Source: an uncultured Collinsella sp. | Lineage (GTDB): Bacteria; Actinomycetota; Coriobacteriia; Coriobacteriales; Coriobacteriaceae | Assembly (NCBI GenBank): GCA_902493535.1 | Contig: CABUQG010000004.1 | Location: 21,511 to 85,510 of the forward strand | Direction: 5' to 3' | DNA length: 64,000 nt | Shown: one piece after another, positions 34,173-43,569 of the stretch | Layout of the letters: every line of letters begins with the position of its first letter | Position numbering within the stretch: the stretch's first letter is position 1 | Notes under the pieces: generated by a model | Told to the model about the DNA's origin: nothing | The model's database searches: none | The model's input: only the letters and a program-made list of their open reading frames with translations | Program-made: the position numbers and the translations under genes

Positions 34173-36500
34173 ATGGCGGATTCTCAGATCCATGTCGCAC
34201 TGGCGGGTAACCCCAACTGCGGCAAGACCACGCTTTTCAACCTGATCACCGGCGCCAACGGCTACGTTGGCAACTGGCCCGGCGTCACGGTTGAGAAAAA
34301 GGAGGCCAAGCTCCTAAGCGACAAGAACGTTACCATCACGGACCTCCCTGGTATCTACTCGCTTTCCCCCTACAGCCCCGAGGAGCAATGCTCGCGCGAT
34401 TATCTCATGAGCGGCGAGCCCGATGTCGTCGTCCAGGTGGTCGACGCCACCAACCTCGAGCGCAACCTGTACCTGGCGCTTCAGGTTATCGAGACCGGCC
34501 TGCCCGTGGTCATCGCCCTCAACATGGCCGACTTGGTCGAGAAGAACGGCGACAAGATTGACACGGATAAGCTCTCCAAGAAGCTCGGCTGCCCGGTTAT
34601 GATGATCTCCGCTCTTAAGAACAAGGGCATCAAGGAGCTCTTCGAGCAGGTCAAGAAGTCCGCAGCTTCCAAGGGCCAGGTGCCGGAGCACAAGTTCGAC
34701 TCCTCCATCGAGGACGTTCTGACGCACATCGAGAACAACCTTCCGGCGAGCGTTTCCGCCAACAAGCGCCGCTATTACGCCGTCAAGCTGTTCGAGCGCG
34801 ACGCGGACGCCTGCAAGCTCATCAACCTCACCAAGGAGAAGGCCGCTCGCGTGGAGCAGCTGGTCGCCCAGTGCGAGCAGGACTGCGACGACGACGCCGA
34901 GTCCATCATCACCGGCGAGCGTTACGGCGTGATTGCCCACATCATTGACGAGTGCCTCACCAAGGCTCCGGCCAAGATGAGCACCTCCGAGAAGATCGAC
35001 CGCGTGGTTACCAACCGTATCCTGGGCCTGCCGATCTTTGTGGTCATCATGTTCTGCGTGTACTACATCGCCGTTTCTACCTTGGGCGGCACGGTGACCG
35101 ACTTCACCAACGACCAGCTCTTCGGTACCGACGGTTGGTATGTGCTCGGCCAGGGCCGCGACGCCTACGACGCGGCCGTCGAGGCTGCGGGTGACAATGC
35201 CGACTCGGTCGACCCGGCACAGTACGGCCCCTATGTCCCGGGTATCACCACCGTGGTGCACGACGCCCTTGTGGCGGGCGGCACCGAGGACGGTGGCCTG
35301 GTCGATTCGCTGGTCTGTGACGGCATCGTCGGCGGCCTGGGCGCTATCTTCGGCTTTGTGCCGCAGATGTTCCTGCTGTTCGTCATGCTGTCCTTCCTGG
35401 AGGACTGCGGCTACATGGCCCGCGTCGCCTTTATCATGGACCGCGTTTTCCGCCGCTTTGGCCTGTCCGGTAAGTCCTTTATCCCCATGCTCGTGTCCTC
35501 GGGCTGCGGTGTCCCCGGCGTCATGGCCACCAAGACCATCGAGAACGAGAAGGACCGCCGCATGACGGTCATGACCACCACGTTCATTCCCTGTGGCGCC
35601 AAGCTGCCGATCATCGCCCTGCTCATGGGCTCCATCATCGGCGATTCTTCCACCACCGCCGCGTGGATCAGCCCGCTCTTCTACTTCCTGGGCGTCTTTG
35701 CCGTCATCGCCTCGGGCCTCATGCTCAAGAAGACCAAGCTCTTCGCCGGCCGCCCGACGCCGTTCGTTATGGAGCTTCCCGCCTACCACTTCCCGGCGAT
35801 CCGCTCTTGGGCGCTGCACGTGTGGGAGCGCTGCTGGGCCTTTATCAAGAAGGCCGGCACGATCATCTTCGCCTCTACCGTCGTGGTGTGGTTCCTCTCC
35901 AACTTTGGTAGCTACAACGGCTCCTTTGGCTTCCTGCCTGCGATGGACGGCATCCCCGAGGAGTTCATGGACTACTCCGTGCTCGCCATGCTGGGCAACC
36001 TGGTCGCTTGGATCTTCGCCCCGCTCGGCTTTAGCACCTGGCAGGCAACCGCGCTGACTGTCTCTGGCCTCGTCGCCAAGGAGAACGTTGTCGCCACCGC
36101 CGGCTCGCTGCTGTCCGTCGCCGACGCGGGCGAGACCGACCCGAGCCTGTGGACCGCGTTTGCCGGCATGTTCCCCACCATGGGCGCCTGCGTTGCCTTC
36201 GGCGCGTTCAACCTGCTGTGCGCTCCGTGCTTTGCCGCTATGGGTACCATCCGCAACCAGATGGATTCCGGCAAGTGGACCGCGATTGCCCTCGGCTACG
36301 AGTGCGCCTTCGCTTGGGTGATCGGCCTGTTCATCAACCAGTTCTATAACCTGCTTGTCCTTGGGCAGTTTGGCTTCTGGACGGTTGTGGCTATCGTGCT
36401 GCTGGTCGCGATGCTCTTCCAGATTTTCCGTCCTATGCCCAAGCACGCTTGGACCGACGAGGACGAGACCAACACTGCTTCCGCTGCAGTTTCCGCCTAA
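34173..36500 (+). CDS. feoB: Ferrous iron transporter FeoB
   Basis: A 775-residue protein with an N-terminal G domain (G1 GNPNCGKTT, G2 GNWPGVTVE, G3 DLPGIYSL, G4 NMAD, G5 SALKNKG), a helical GDI-like domain to about residue 270, and a membrane domain with two Gate motifs (SGCGVPGVMATKTIENEKDR and the later AKENVVATAG region). It imports Fe2+. A 70-residue insert near residues 310-390 (DNAD...GTEDGG) sits in an external loop. The short Cys-rich membrane gene downstream is the usual partner in this class. Confidence 0.95.
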   Translation: MADSQIHVALAGNPNCGKTTLFNLITGANGYVGNWPGVTVEKKEAKLLSDKNVTITDLPGIYSLSPYSPEEQCSRDYLMSGEPDVVVQVVDATNLERNLYLALQVIETGLPVVIALNMADLVEKNGDKIDTDKLSKKLGCPVMMISALKNKGIKELFEQVKKSAASKGQVPEHKFDSSIEDVLTHIENNLPASVSANKRRYYAVKLFERDADACKLINLTKEKAARVEQLVAQCEQDCDDDAESIITGERYGVIAHIIDECLTKAPAKMSTSEKIDRVVTNRILGLPIFVVIMFCVYYIAVSTLGGTVTDFTNDQLFGTDGWYVLGQGRDAYDAAVEAAGDNADSVDPAQYGPYVPGITTVVHDALVAGGTEDGGLVDSLVCDGIVGGLGAIFGFVPQMFLLFVMLSFLEDCGYMARVAFIMDRVFRRFGLSGKSFIPMLVSSGCGVPGVMATKTIENEKDRRMTVMTTTFIPCGAKLPIIALLMGSIIGDSSTTAAWISPLFYFLGVFAVIASGLMLKKTKLFAGRPTPFVMELPAYHFPAIRSWALHVWERCWAFIKKAGTIIFASTVVVWFLSNFGSYNGSFGFLPAMDGIPEEFMDYSVLAMLGNLVAWIFAPLGFSTWQATALTVSGLVAKENVVATAGSLLSVADAGETDPSLWTAFAGMFPTMGACVAFGAFNLLCAPCFAAMGTIRNQMDSGKWTAIALGYECAFAWVIGLFINQFYNLLVLGQFGFWTVVAIVLLVAMLFQIFRPMPKHAWTDEDETNTASAAVSA

Positions 36501-36529
36501 GTCCGAATAGGGATCAACCCCTTTCCACG

Positions 36530-36562
36530 AGCCCGGGTGTCTTAGTGACACTCGGGCTTTTT
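36530..36562 (+). terminator. Rho-independent terminator of the feo operon
   Basis: A 12-bp stem AGCCCGGGTGTC/GACACTCGGGCT (one G-U) with a 5-base loop and TTTTT. Confidence 0.88.
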
Positions 36563-36705
36563 GACGCAATGGGGGGACAGATTGCTTTGCTCCAGAAGTA
36601 AGATGTGGCGTTTCCGCAGATAAAACCGACCAAAATAAGCCTGTCCCTATTTGGTAGGTGGAGAATGGGGTAAAGTAAGTGATGGTTAACTAGAGGAGGC
36701 TTGCT

Positions 36706-36906
36706 ATGGCACCTATCGATATTGTTGTACTGGCTGTTATCGGTATTGCGTTTGTCGCGGTATGCGTGCGCATCTACCGCAAGGGCACCTGCGCCGACTG
36801 CGCTCAGGGTGGCGTTTGCATGGGGCATTGCTCCAACAAAAAGACGTGCGCCGCACTTAAGGGCGTAGACAAAATCGCCGAAGACTTGGGTCGCGGTATC
36901 AAATAA
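36706..36906 (+). CDS. FeoB-associated Cys-rich membrane protein
   Basis: A 66-residue protein: one N-terminal membrane segment (DIVVLAVIGIAFVAVCV) and a short soluble tail with CADC, CMGHC and KKTC motifs. This is the pattern of the FeoB-associated Cys-rich family found beside feoB in anaerobes, where it may replace FeoC; its exact role is unknown. It lies after the feo terminator and has its own AGAGGAGG ribosome site, so it may be separately transcribed. Confidence 0.8.
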   Translation: MAPIDIVVLAVIGIAFVAVCVRIYRKGTCADCAQGGVCMGHCSNKKTCAALKGVDKIAEDLGRGIK

Positions 36907-36919
36907 GGTCCGGACATCC

Positions 36920-36955
36920 AAGCGCTCCGCGGGCATCCGTTCGCGGGGCGCTTTG
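36920..36955 (+). terminator. Weak terminator-like hairpin
   Basis: A 12-bp stem AAGCGCTCCGCG/CGCGGGGCGCTT (one G-U) with a 10-base loop and a poor T tract. Confidence 0.55.
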
Positions 36956-37050
36956 TGCATTTGAGGGAGAGCACGGCGAGTCGAAGAGTATTTTTGGGGT
37001 ATCGTTAACTGGACTATTAATTGGCAACTTATCTATAACGGAGTAACCGC

Positions 37051-38130
37051 ATGAGCGCTCGCGTAACCATGAAGGACATAGCCGCCGAGCTTGGCGTTTC
37101 CATCAATACCGTGCACAAGGCTCTGACGGGAAAGGCCGGCGTGAGCGAATCCGTGCGCGCCAAGGTGAACGCTAAGGCCGAGGCCATGGGCTATCACCGC
37201 AACACAAGTGCCTCAAGCCTGCGCCGCAAGGATATCAATCTGGTGTTTTGCCTGCCCCGCGCATCGCGCGAGGGAGCGTACTTTTTCCGTTACCTGTGGG
37301 AAGGCTGCAATCGCTTTGAACAGGAGGTCATCGACCGGGGCATTACGGTTGAGCGCGTTGAATTTGGCGTGGGCGGCTACGCTGATGCACTCGAGCAAAT
37401 CGACGAGCGTCTGCAGGTGGGCGAGAAGATTGATGGCTTGCTCGCCTATGCGCCGGGCGACGATCGTGCGACTGAGCTTTTGGGGCAGATCGCCGAGGCG
37501 GGCGTGACGATTGAGCTTGTCGACGGCGACCGTCCGCATTTGAATCGTTTGGGTGCGAGCTTGGCCGATTATTCGACGGCAGGCAGCCTTATGGCCGAGC
37601 AGGCGGCAAACCTGGTCCATGCTTCTGGGGCCGACGCCCGCGTGCTCCTTTTGACAGGCGACCCATATACCGATTCGCACTATCTAACCGCCCGCGCCTT
37701 CCACAATTACCTTCGCGAGCACAATGTTCCCTGGCAGGTTGAGGATCTTGCAGGTGCCCATGCGCAAGTCAAACAACTCGAGCATGAGCTCGAAAAGCGC
37801 TTGAGTGCGCCGGACGCCCCCGAACTTATCTGTAGCGTTTTTGCCGTTGGTTCCGAAGTGGTTGCCGACGCGCTCGTCTCGACCGGCAAGGCCGGTCAGG
37901 TCATGGTGATCGGCAACGACCTGTTTCCCGAAAGTGCTCTGGCCTTGCGCCGCGGTATCTTTACCAATATTGTCTATAAGGACCCGACGAGCCTGGCGTA
38001 TCGCGGCGCTAAGACGCTGGGCGATTATCTGCTGTGGGGAAGGACCCCGACGGTGCCCGTCCAGAAGGGTACCGTCGAGATGGTATTTGCCAGCAATGTC
38101 GACCGCTACTGCGAACTTGCGGGTATTTAG
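37051..38130 (+). CDS. LacI family regulator, candidate controller of the hexuronate/pectin genes
   Basis: A 359-residue protein with an N-terminal LacI helix-turn-helix (VTMKDIAAELGVSINTVHKALTGKAGVSESVRAKV) and a periplasmic-binding-like effector domain (IDGLLAYAPGDD, DARVLLLTGDPYTDSHYLTARAFHNYL). The hinge region is atypical (HRNTSASSLRRKDINLVF). It directly precedes uxaC on the same strand. The GTGAACGTTCAC palindromes before the downstream units have the central CG usual for this family, so it is the best candidate regulator in the window, but this is inference. Confidence 0.8.
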   Translation: MSARVTMKDIAAELGVSINTVHKALTGKAGVSESVRAKVNAKAEAMGYHRNTSASSLRRKDINLVFCLPRASREGAYFFRYLWEGCNRFEQEVIDRGITVERVEFGVGGYADALEQIDERLQVGEKIDGLLAYAPGDDRATELLGQIAEAGVTIELVDGDRPHLNRLGASLADYSTAGSLMAEQAANLVHASGADARVLLLTGDPYTDSHYLTARAFHNYLREHNVPWQVEDLAGAHAQVKQLEHELEKRLSAPDAPELICSVFAVGSEVVADALVSTGKAGQVMVIGNDLFPESALALRRGIFTNIVYKDPTSLAYRGAKTLGDYLLWGRTPTVPVQKGTVEMVFASNVDRYCELAGI

Positions 38131-38155
38131 CCGATTGAGCAGGTACCCCCTCTTG

Positions 38156-38354
38156 CGACGTGCATTTTTGGGAGTATTCAGCATTGGCATGCCCTGAATG
38201 AGGTGCAGAACGACTGTTTTAAGTGCCCCCGATGGCGTAATTTGCCATCGGGGGCACTTTTTATGCCGATCGGGCGCTATCTGCGTTCCAAATAGGACGC
38301 TGAGGATGGCGCACGGCGCGCTCCAATGCTGAATACTCCCAAAAATGTACGTCG
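38156..38354. repeat. MITE-like inverted repeat, copy B
   Basis: Terminal arms of 32 bases (38156-38187 and 38323-38354) pair with a single mismatch and contain GGGAGTATTCAGCATTGG. The same ends, more diverged, occur at 17913-18152. The interior carries the terminator of the upstream regulator gene. No transposase is inside. Confidence 0.7.
38221..38262 (+). terminator. Rho-independent terminator inside repeat copy B
   Basis: A perfect 16-bp stem AAGTGCCCCCGATGGC with its complement, a 7-base loop and TTTTT, 90 bases after the LacI-type gene. Confidence 0.9.
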
Positions 38355-38484
38355 GGACATGACCCACCTGAGCAAAAGCGCTCAAGTTCGGTGTTCGGGG
38401 ACGCCAAACAGTCCGCAATACATGCAAGTCACATCTCCAGCAACCGTTGAACGGGCAAAATCTACCGTTCACCCCGTGGTGGTT

Positions 38485-38500
38485 AGGTGAACGTTCACCT
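38485..38500. promoter_or_regulatory. Hexuronate-regulon operator upstream of uxaC (distal)
   Basis: Perfect 16-base palindrome AGGTGAACGTTCACCT. It is the best-preserved copy of a motif found before four transcription units of this region. A half-site GTTCACC lies just upstream. Confidence 0.75.
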
Positions 38501-38524
38501 TTTGAGGTGCAATGGATTAGTATA

Positions 38525-38536
38525 GTGAACGTTCAC
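38525..38536. promoter_or_regulatory. Hexuronate-regulon operator upstream of uxaC (proximal)
   Basis: Perfect GTGAACGTTCAC, 38 bases after the distal copy. A TATAGT box (38521-38526) overlaps its edge, so a bound repressor would block the promoter. Confidence 0.75.
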
Positions 38537-38590
38537 CTAAAGGATAACGAGCGCGCCGTGCGCCCGCCTTGCCAGCAAAGGGGCTGTTTG

Positions 38591-40018
38591 ATGAAAAACT
38601 TTATGGACGATCAGGATTTCCTGCTGAGCACCAAGACCGGCGAGGAGCTGTTCCACAACTTTGCCGAGGGCATGCCCATCGTCGACTATCACTGCCACAT
38701 TTCTCCTAAGGAGATTTGGGAGGACAAGCGTTTCGAGAACATCACCGAGGTTTGGCTGGGCGGCGACCACTACAAGTGGCGCCTGATGCGTGCCAACGGC
38801 GTCGACGAGCGTTTTATCACTGGCGACGCCCCTGCTCGCGAGAAGTTCCAAAAGTGGGCCGAGACCCTGGGTCGCTGCGTTGGCAACCCCGTCTTTGAGT
38901 GGAGCCACCTGGAGCTTAAGCGCTACTTTGGCTACGAGGGCGTCCTCAACGGCAAGACTGCCCAGGAGGTCTGGGACCTTGCCAACGCCAAGCTCGCCGA
39001 GGCCAGCTTTACCTGCCGCAACCTGATCAAGCAGTCCAACGTCCGCATGATCTGCACTACCGACGACCCCGCCGACAGCTTTGAGTGGCACAAGAAGATT
39101 GCCGCCGACGACAGCTTTGACGTTCAGGTCGTTCCCGCCATGCGCCCCGATGCCGCTTTGCGCATCGAGCGCGGCCAGGAGTTTGCCGACTACTGCAAGC
39201 ACCTTTCCGAGGCTGCCGGCGTTGAGGTCAGCGACTTTGAGGGCATGAAGGCTGCCATTTCCAAGCGCTACGACGTTGCTCACGAGCTGGGCTGCCGCGC
39301 CTCCGACCACGCACTCGATTACGTCATGTACGTCCCGGCTACCGCCGACGAGATCGAGGCCATCTTTGCCAAGGGCCTGGCTGCTGAGCCGCTCCCCGAG
39401 GAAGAAGTCCTCAAGTACAAGACTGCCTTTATGCAGTTCGTTGCCGGTGAGTATGTCCGTCTGGGCTGGGCCATGCAGCTGCACTTTGGCTGCAAGCGCG
39501 ACAACAACCGCGCCATGTTCGCCAAGCTCGGTCCCGACACCGGCTACGACTGCATCTCCAACTACACGCCGTCCGACCAGCTCGCCGATTTCCTCAACTC
39601 CATCCAGGAGACCTGCGGCCTGCCCAAGACCATCCTGTACAGCCTGAACCCCATCGATAACACCATGATCGATACCGTCATGGGCTGCTTCCAGGAGGCT
39701 CCGACTGCCGGTAAGATCCAGAACGGCTCCGCCTGGTGGTTCAACGACAACGAGGTCGGCATGCGCGAGCAGCTTACGGCTCTGGCTAACGAGGGCGTGT
39801 TGGGCAACTTTGTGGGCATGCTTACCGATTCCCGCTCCTTCCTGTCCTATCCGCGCCACGAGTACTTCCGTCGCGTGCTGTGCAGCGTGATCGGCGAGTG
39901 GGTCGAGCAGGGCAGGTACCCGGCCGACATGGAGCTGCTGGGCGAGGTTGTGCGCGACATCAGCTACAACAATGCGGTCCGCTACTTTGGCTTTGACCTG
40001 GACACCGTCGAGGCCTAA
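38591..40018 (+). CDS. uxaC: Glucuronate/galacturonate isomerase
   Basis: A 475-residue uronate isomerase that converts D-galacturonate to D-tagaturonate or D-glucuronate to D-fructuronate. Amidohydrolase-fold ligands are seen in DYHCHISPKEIW near residue 28 and the C-terminal YPRHEYFRRVL. Length matches the family (about 470). ATG at 38591 has AAAGGGG 7 bases upstream; the frame is open further upstream but that part contains the operators. It is the first gene of the uxaC-uxaB-uxaA cluster. Confidence 0.95.
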   Translation: MKNFMDDQDFLLSTKTGEELFHNFAEGMPIVDYHCHISPKEIWEDKRFENITEVWLGGDHYKWRLMRANGVDERFITGDAPAREKFQKWAETLGRCVGNPVFEWSHLELKRYFGYEGVLNGKTAQEVWDLANAKLAEASFTCRNLIKQSNVRMICTTDDPADSFEWHKKIAADDSFDVQVVPAMRPDAALRIERGQEFADYCKHLSEAAGVEVSDFEGMKAAISKRYDVAHELGCRASDHALDYVMYVPATADEIEAIFAKGLAAEPLPEEEVLKYKTAFMQFVAGEYVRLGWAMQLHFGCKRDNNRAMFAKLGPDTGYDCISNYTPSDQLADFLNSIQETCGLPKTILYSLNPIDNTMIDTVMGCFQEAPTAGKIQNGSAWWFNDNEVGMREQLTALANEGVLGNFVGMLTDSRSFLSYPRHEYFRRVLCSVIGEWVEQGRYPADMELLGEVVRDISYNNAVRYFGFDLDTVEA

Positions 40019-40042
40019 GCCCGCATCGAATCACATCGAACA

Positions 40043-40078
40043 CGGGAGCGCCGTTGCCACACACGGCGCCCCCGTTTT
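40043..40078 (+). terminator. Terminator-like hairpin between uxaC and uxaB
   Basis: An 11-bp stem CGGGAGCGCCG/CGGCGCCCCCG (one mismatch) with a 10-base loop and TTTT. It may reduce expression of the downstream genes relative to uxaC. Confidence 0.6.
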
Positions 40079-40114
40079 GCTTGCACGCTAACAGCTATCT
40101 AAGGAGAGACACAG

Positions 40115-41629
40115 ATGGAGAACATCAGCTACGATGCGCTCGAGAAGATCGGCTACAAGGGCTATCTGCTGCCCAAGGACGCTCCCGAGAAGGTTCTACA
40201 GTTTGGCGAGGGCAATTTCCTGCGCGCCTTCGTCGACCGTTTCTTTGACATGGGCAACGAGGCCACCGGCTGGAACGGCAAGGTCGTCATGGTGCAGCCC
40301 ATCAGCGGTGCCTTTGGCTTTGCCGACGGCATCAATGCCCAGGACGACCTGTACACCGTGCTGGTGCGCGGCAAGGAGAACGGCAACACGGTTGACGAGT
40401 CCCGCGTGATCAGCGCCTGCAGCCGCTGCCTTAACCCGTATCGTGAGGACGACTACCGCGCCATGATGGAGGTCGCTGTCTCCGACGACCTGGAGATCAT
40501 CGTCTCCAACACCACCGAGGCCGGTATCGCCTATGACCCGTCCTGCAAGGCCGACGACATGCCACCTGCGAGCTTCCCCGCCAAGCTTGCCCAGGTGCTC
40601 CACACCCGCTGGGCTGCCGGTAAGCCGGGCGTCATCGTCCTCGCCTGCGAGCTCATCGATCACAACGGCGAGGAGTTGCTGCGCATCATGAACCAGTATG
40701 TGAGCGACTGGGGCTGGGAGGACGAGTTTGCGCAGTGGATGGCTAACGACTGCACCGTCTGCACCACGCTTGTCGACACCATCGTACCGGGCCGTATCCG
40801 CGACGCATCCGAGGCCGCCGCGGTTGCCGAGCGTCTGGGCTACGAGGATCCCTTCCTGGCCGTGCGCGAGCCCTTCCAGATGTGGGGCATCCAGGGCGAC
40901 GAGTCGCTTGCCGAGAAGCTTCCCTTTGTGAAGGCTGGTCTTCCGGGTGTCTTTGTGACTCCCGACGTCACCCCGTACAAAAAGCGCAAGGTCCGCATCC
41001 TCAACGGTGCCCATACCGCCTTCGTTCCGGGTTCCTGGGTTGCCGGCTTTGATATCGTGCGCGACTGCATGCATGACGAGACCATTCGCGGCTTCATGAA
41101 CACCATGCTCTACGACGAGGTCATTCCGACGCTTGCCGCCGACTTGGATGTCGAGGACTGCAAGGCCTTTGCCGCCGCCGTCGAAAACCGCTTCGACAAC
41201 CCGTTTATTGATCATGCGCTGCTCTCCATCTGCCTCAACTCCACGGCTAAGTGGCGCGCTCGCGACCTGCCCACGCTCAAGGACTACGTTGCCGAGACCG
41301 GCAACCTGCCCAAGTGCCTGGCGACGAGCCTCGCTACGCTCATCTCCTTCTACACGCAGGAGCTCGTGTCCCGCGAGGGCGACGGCCTGCACCTGCGTCG
41401 CTCCGACGGCACCGAGTACACCGCTCAGGACGACGCCTTCGTACTCGATTTCTACGCCGCCCACGCCGGTGCCGACGATGCCCAGCTGGTGCACGACGTG
41501 CTCACCAACGAGCAGATGTGGGGCGAGGACCTTACGCAGATCGCCGGTCTTGAGGAGTTTGTCGTCAGTGCGCTCGCCGTCGTGCGCACCGAGGGTGCCA
41601 AGCAGGCCTTCGCCAACGCTCAGGCGTAA
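40115..41629 (+). CDS. uxaB: Tagaturonate reductase
   Basis: A 504-residue NAD-dependent polyol/mannitol dehydrogenase family enzyme reducing D-tagaturonate to D-altronate. Visible family features are QFGEGNFLRAFVDRFF at the N-terminal nucleotide-binding fold, SNTTEAGI, and the C-terminal KVRILNGAHTAFVPGSWVAGFD with the catalytic Lys/Asn/His region. The pairing with uxaC before it and uxaA after it supports tagaturonate over fructuronate (UxuB) specificity. Ribosome site AAGGAGAG. Confidence 0.9.
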   Translation: MENISYDALEKIGYKGYLLPKDAPEKVLQFGEGNFLRAFVDRFFDMGNEATGWNGKVVMVQPISGAFGFADGINAQDDLYTVLVRGKENGNTVDESRVISACSRCLNPYREDDYRAMMEVAVSDDLEIIVSNTTEAGIAYDPSCKADDMPPASFPAKLAQVLHTRWAAGKPGVIVLACELIDHNGEELLRIMNQYVSDWGWEDEFAQWMANDCTVCTTLVDTIVPGRIRDASEAAAVAERLGYEDPFLAVREPFQMWGIQGDESLAEKLPFVKAGLPGVFVTPDVTPYKKRKVRILNGAHTAFVPGSWVAGFDIVRDCMHDETIRGFMNTMLYDEVIPTLAADLDVEDCKAFAAAVENRFDNPFIDHALLSICLNSTAKWRARDLPTLKDYVAETGNLPKCLATSLATLISFYTQELVSREGDGLHLRRSDGTEYTAQDDAFVLDFYAAHAGADDAQLVHDVLTNEQMWGEDLTQIAGLEEFVVSALAVVRTEGAKQAFANAQA

Positions 41630-41710
41630 ATTTCCGGCGCAGACGCGGGCGCGGGACGGCGTGCCCGCGTCTCGACTTCTGCTCAACCTGTAGGGTTAGG
41701 ACCATTTGCA

Positions 41711-43195
41711 ATGAACACTATCCAGATCAATCCGGCCGACAACGTGATCGTCGCGCTGTCGCCGCTTGCCAAGGGCACCGCCGTCGCGGTTCCCGGGGTG
41801 GGCGAGGTCGTGGCCGCGGAGGATATTCCGCAGGGCCATAAGATGGCGGTGCGCTCGATTGCCGCCGGCGAGGACGTCATTAAGTACGGCCTTCCTATCG
41901 GACACGTGACGGGCGATGTCCAGCCCGGTCAGTGGCTCCACACGCACAATGTGAAGACCAACCTTTCGGGCGAGGTCGAGTACACCTACAACCCCACGCA
42001 TCCGGTCGTTGAGTCGGTTGAGCCCGAGACCTTTATGGGGTTCCGCCGCGCCGACGGTCGTGCCGCGACGCGCAACGAGCTGTGGATCATCCCCACGGTC
42101 GGCTGTGTCAACGAAGTCGCCCGTGCCATGTGCGAGCAGGCCCAGGATCTGGTCGATGGCTCGCTGGAGGGCGTCTACTACTTCCCGCATCCGTTCGGTT
42201 GCTCGCAGACCGGCGCCGACCATGTCCAGACGCGTCGTCTGCTGGTGGCGCTCTCGCGTCACCCTAATGCGGCCGGCGTGCTGTTCCTGTCGCTCGGTTG
42301 CGAGAACTGCACACACCAGCAGGTGCTCGACGAGCTCGGTGACTTCGATCACGAGCGCGTTCGCTTTCTCACCTGCCAGGATGTAACCGACGAGCAAATC
42401 GAGGGCCACAAGATTCTGGCCGAGCTGGCAGACCTGGCAAAGCAGTCCAAGCGCGAGCCCATTCCGGCCTCCGAGCTGGTCATTGGTCTTAAGTGTGGCG
42501 GCTCCGACGGTCTTTCGGGCATTACCGCCAACCCCACGATCGGTCGCGTGAGCGATATGGTCGTCGCCCGTGGCGGCACGTCGGTGCTTACCGAGGTGCC
42601 CGAGATGTTTGGCGCGGAGAGCATCCTGCTCGACCGTTGCGAGAACGAGCAGGTCTTTAACGCTGCCTCCGACATGCTCAATGGATTTAAGGACTACTTT
42701 ATTAGCCACGGCGAGGTCGTTTATGAGAACCCGAGTCCCGGCAACAAGGACGGCGGTATTACCACGCTCGAGGACAAGAGCTGCGGCTGCGTGCAAAAGG
42801 GCGGATCTGCCCCCATCGTCGACGTGCTGCCGTATGCCGGCCAGGCAACTAAACACGGCCTGAACATGCTGTGCGGTCCGGGCAACGACATGGTATCCAC
42901 CACGGCGTTGACGGCTGCCGGCTGCCACGTGATTCTGTTCTCGACTGGCCGCGGCACACCGTTTGGCGCGCCGGTGCCTACGCTCAAGGTGTTCACCAAT
43001 CAGCGTTTGTGTGACCACAAGGCCAACTGGATGGACTTTAACGCTGGCGTGATTGCCACAGGTGAGCGCACGCTCGACGAGGCAGCCCACGATCTGTACC
43101 AGCTGGTGCTGGAGACGGCGAGCGGTAAACTTACGAGTGCCGAGCGCCGTGGCTGTCACGAGATCAGTATCTGGAAGGACGGCGTCTGCCTGTAG
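41711..43195 (+). CDS. uxaA: Altronate dehydratase
   Basis: A 494-residue dehydratase making 2-keto-3-deoxygluconate from D-altronate. The N-terminal SAF domain (residues 1-90, PLAKGTAVAVPGVGEVVAAEDIPQGHK region) precedes the large C-terminal UxaA domain with FPHPFGCSQTGADH, LGCENC and GLKCGGSDGLSGITANP. It needs a divalent metal. KDG kinase and KDPG aldolase, the next steps, are not in the window. Confidence 0.93.
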   Translation: MNTIQINPADNVIVALSPLAKGTAVAVPGVGEVVAAEDIPQGHKMAVRSIAAGEDVIKYGLPIGHVTGDVQPGQWLHTHNVKTNLSGEVEYTYNPTHPVVESVEPETFMGFRRADGRAATRNELWIIPTVGCVNEVARAMCEQAQDLVDGSLEGVYYFPHPFGCSQTGADHVQTRRLLVALSRHPNAAGVLFLSLGCENCTHQQVLDELGDFDHERVRFLTCQDVTDEQIEGHKILAELADLAKQSKREPIPASELVIGLKCGGSDGLSGITANPTIGRVSDMVVARGGTSVLTEVPEMFGAESILLDRCENEQVFNAASDMLNGFKDYFISHGEVVYENPSPGNKDGGITTLEDKSCGCVQKGGSAPIVDVLPYAGQATKHGLNMLCGPGNDMVSTTALTAAGCHVILFSTGRGTPFGAPVPTLKVFTNQRLCDHKANWMDFNAGVIATGERTLDEAAHDLYQLVLETASGKLTSAERRGCHEISIWKDGVCL

Positions 43196-43229
43196 TGGCA
43201 AACAAGTCCGTATAGGGCGCTATTGACCA

Positions 43230-43265
43230 TGGCTCCGTCGGGAGTGTTCCCGGCGGGGCCATTTT
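43230..43265 (+). terminator. Rho-independent terminator of the uxa cluster
   Basis: A 14-bp stem TGGCTCCGTCGGGA/TCCCGGCGGGGCCA (two G-U pairs), loop GTGT, followed by TTTTG. Confidence 0.82.
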
Positions 43266-43313
43266 GTTCTGTCTGTTATGGCGCGTCTTTATAGGGGCAC
43301 GAGGGGCGAAATA

Positions 43314-43325
43314 ATAAACGTTCAC
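43314..43325. promoter_or_regulatory. Hexuronate-regulon operator, distal, upstream of the GPH symporter
   Basis: ATAAACGTTCAC: one half matches the consensus fully and the other in its last three bases. It is about 120 bases before the next copy and may be an auxiliary site. Confidence 0.5.
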
Positions 43326-43432
43326 CTAATTGCTCAAAAAGCATAACCCAGTTAATGCCCCTGTAATCGAGATTGTTTCGAGTTATATATCCGTTCAGCG
43401 ATAAAAAACGACCGTTCAAGGATATTATTCAA

Positions 43433-43444
43433 GTGAACGTTCAC
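43433..43444. promoter_or_regulatory. Hexuronate-regulon operator overlapping the symporter -35
   Basis: Perfect GTGAACGTTCAC. TTCACC (43440-43445) at its end stands 17 bases before CATAAT (43463-43468), a plausible promoter. Confidence 0.72.
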
Positions 43445-43472
43445 CTATCATAAGTAATCGCGCATAATCTAG

Positions 43473-43484
43473 CTAAACGTTCAC
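43473..43484. promoter_or_regulatory. Hexuronate-regulon operator at the symporter transcription start
   Basis: CTAAACGTTCAC, 40 bases after the previous copy and just past the -10. The remaining bases of this 374-base gap are A/T-rich with no gene. Confidence 0.62.
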
Positions 43485-43569
43485 CTTACCAGTGGACGAC
43501 ATACAGACAGATGTCAGTGTGGACTCAACTGTCTTGTTACAAGACAATCGAGAAAAGAGAGGGAGCTCG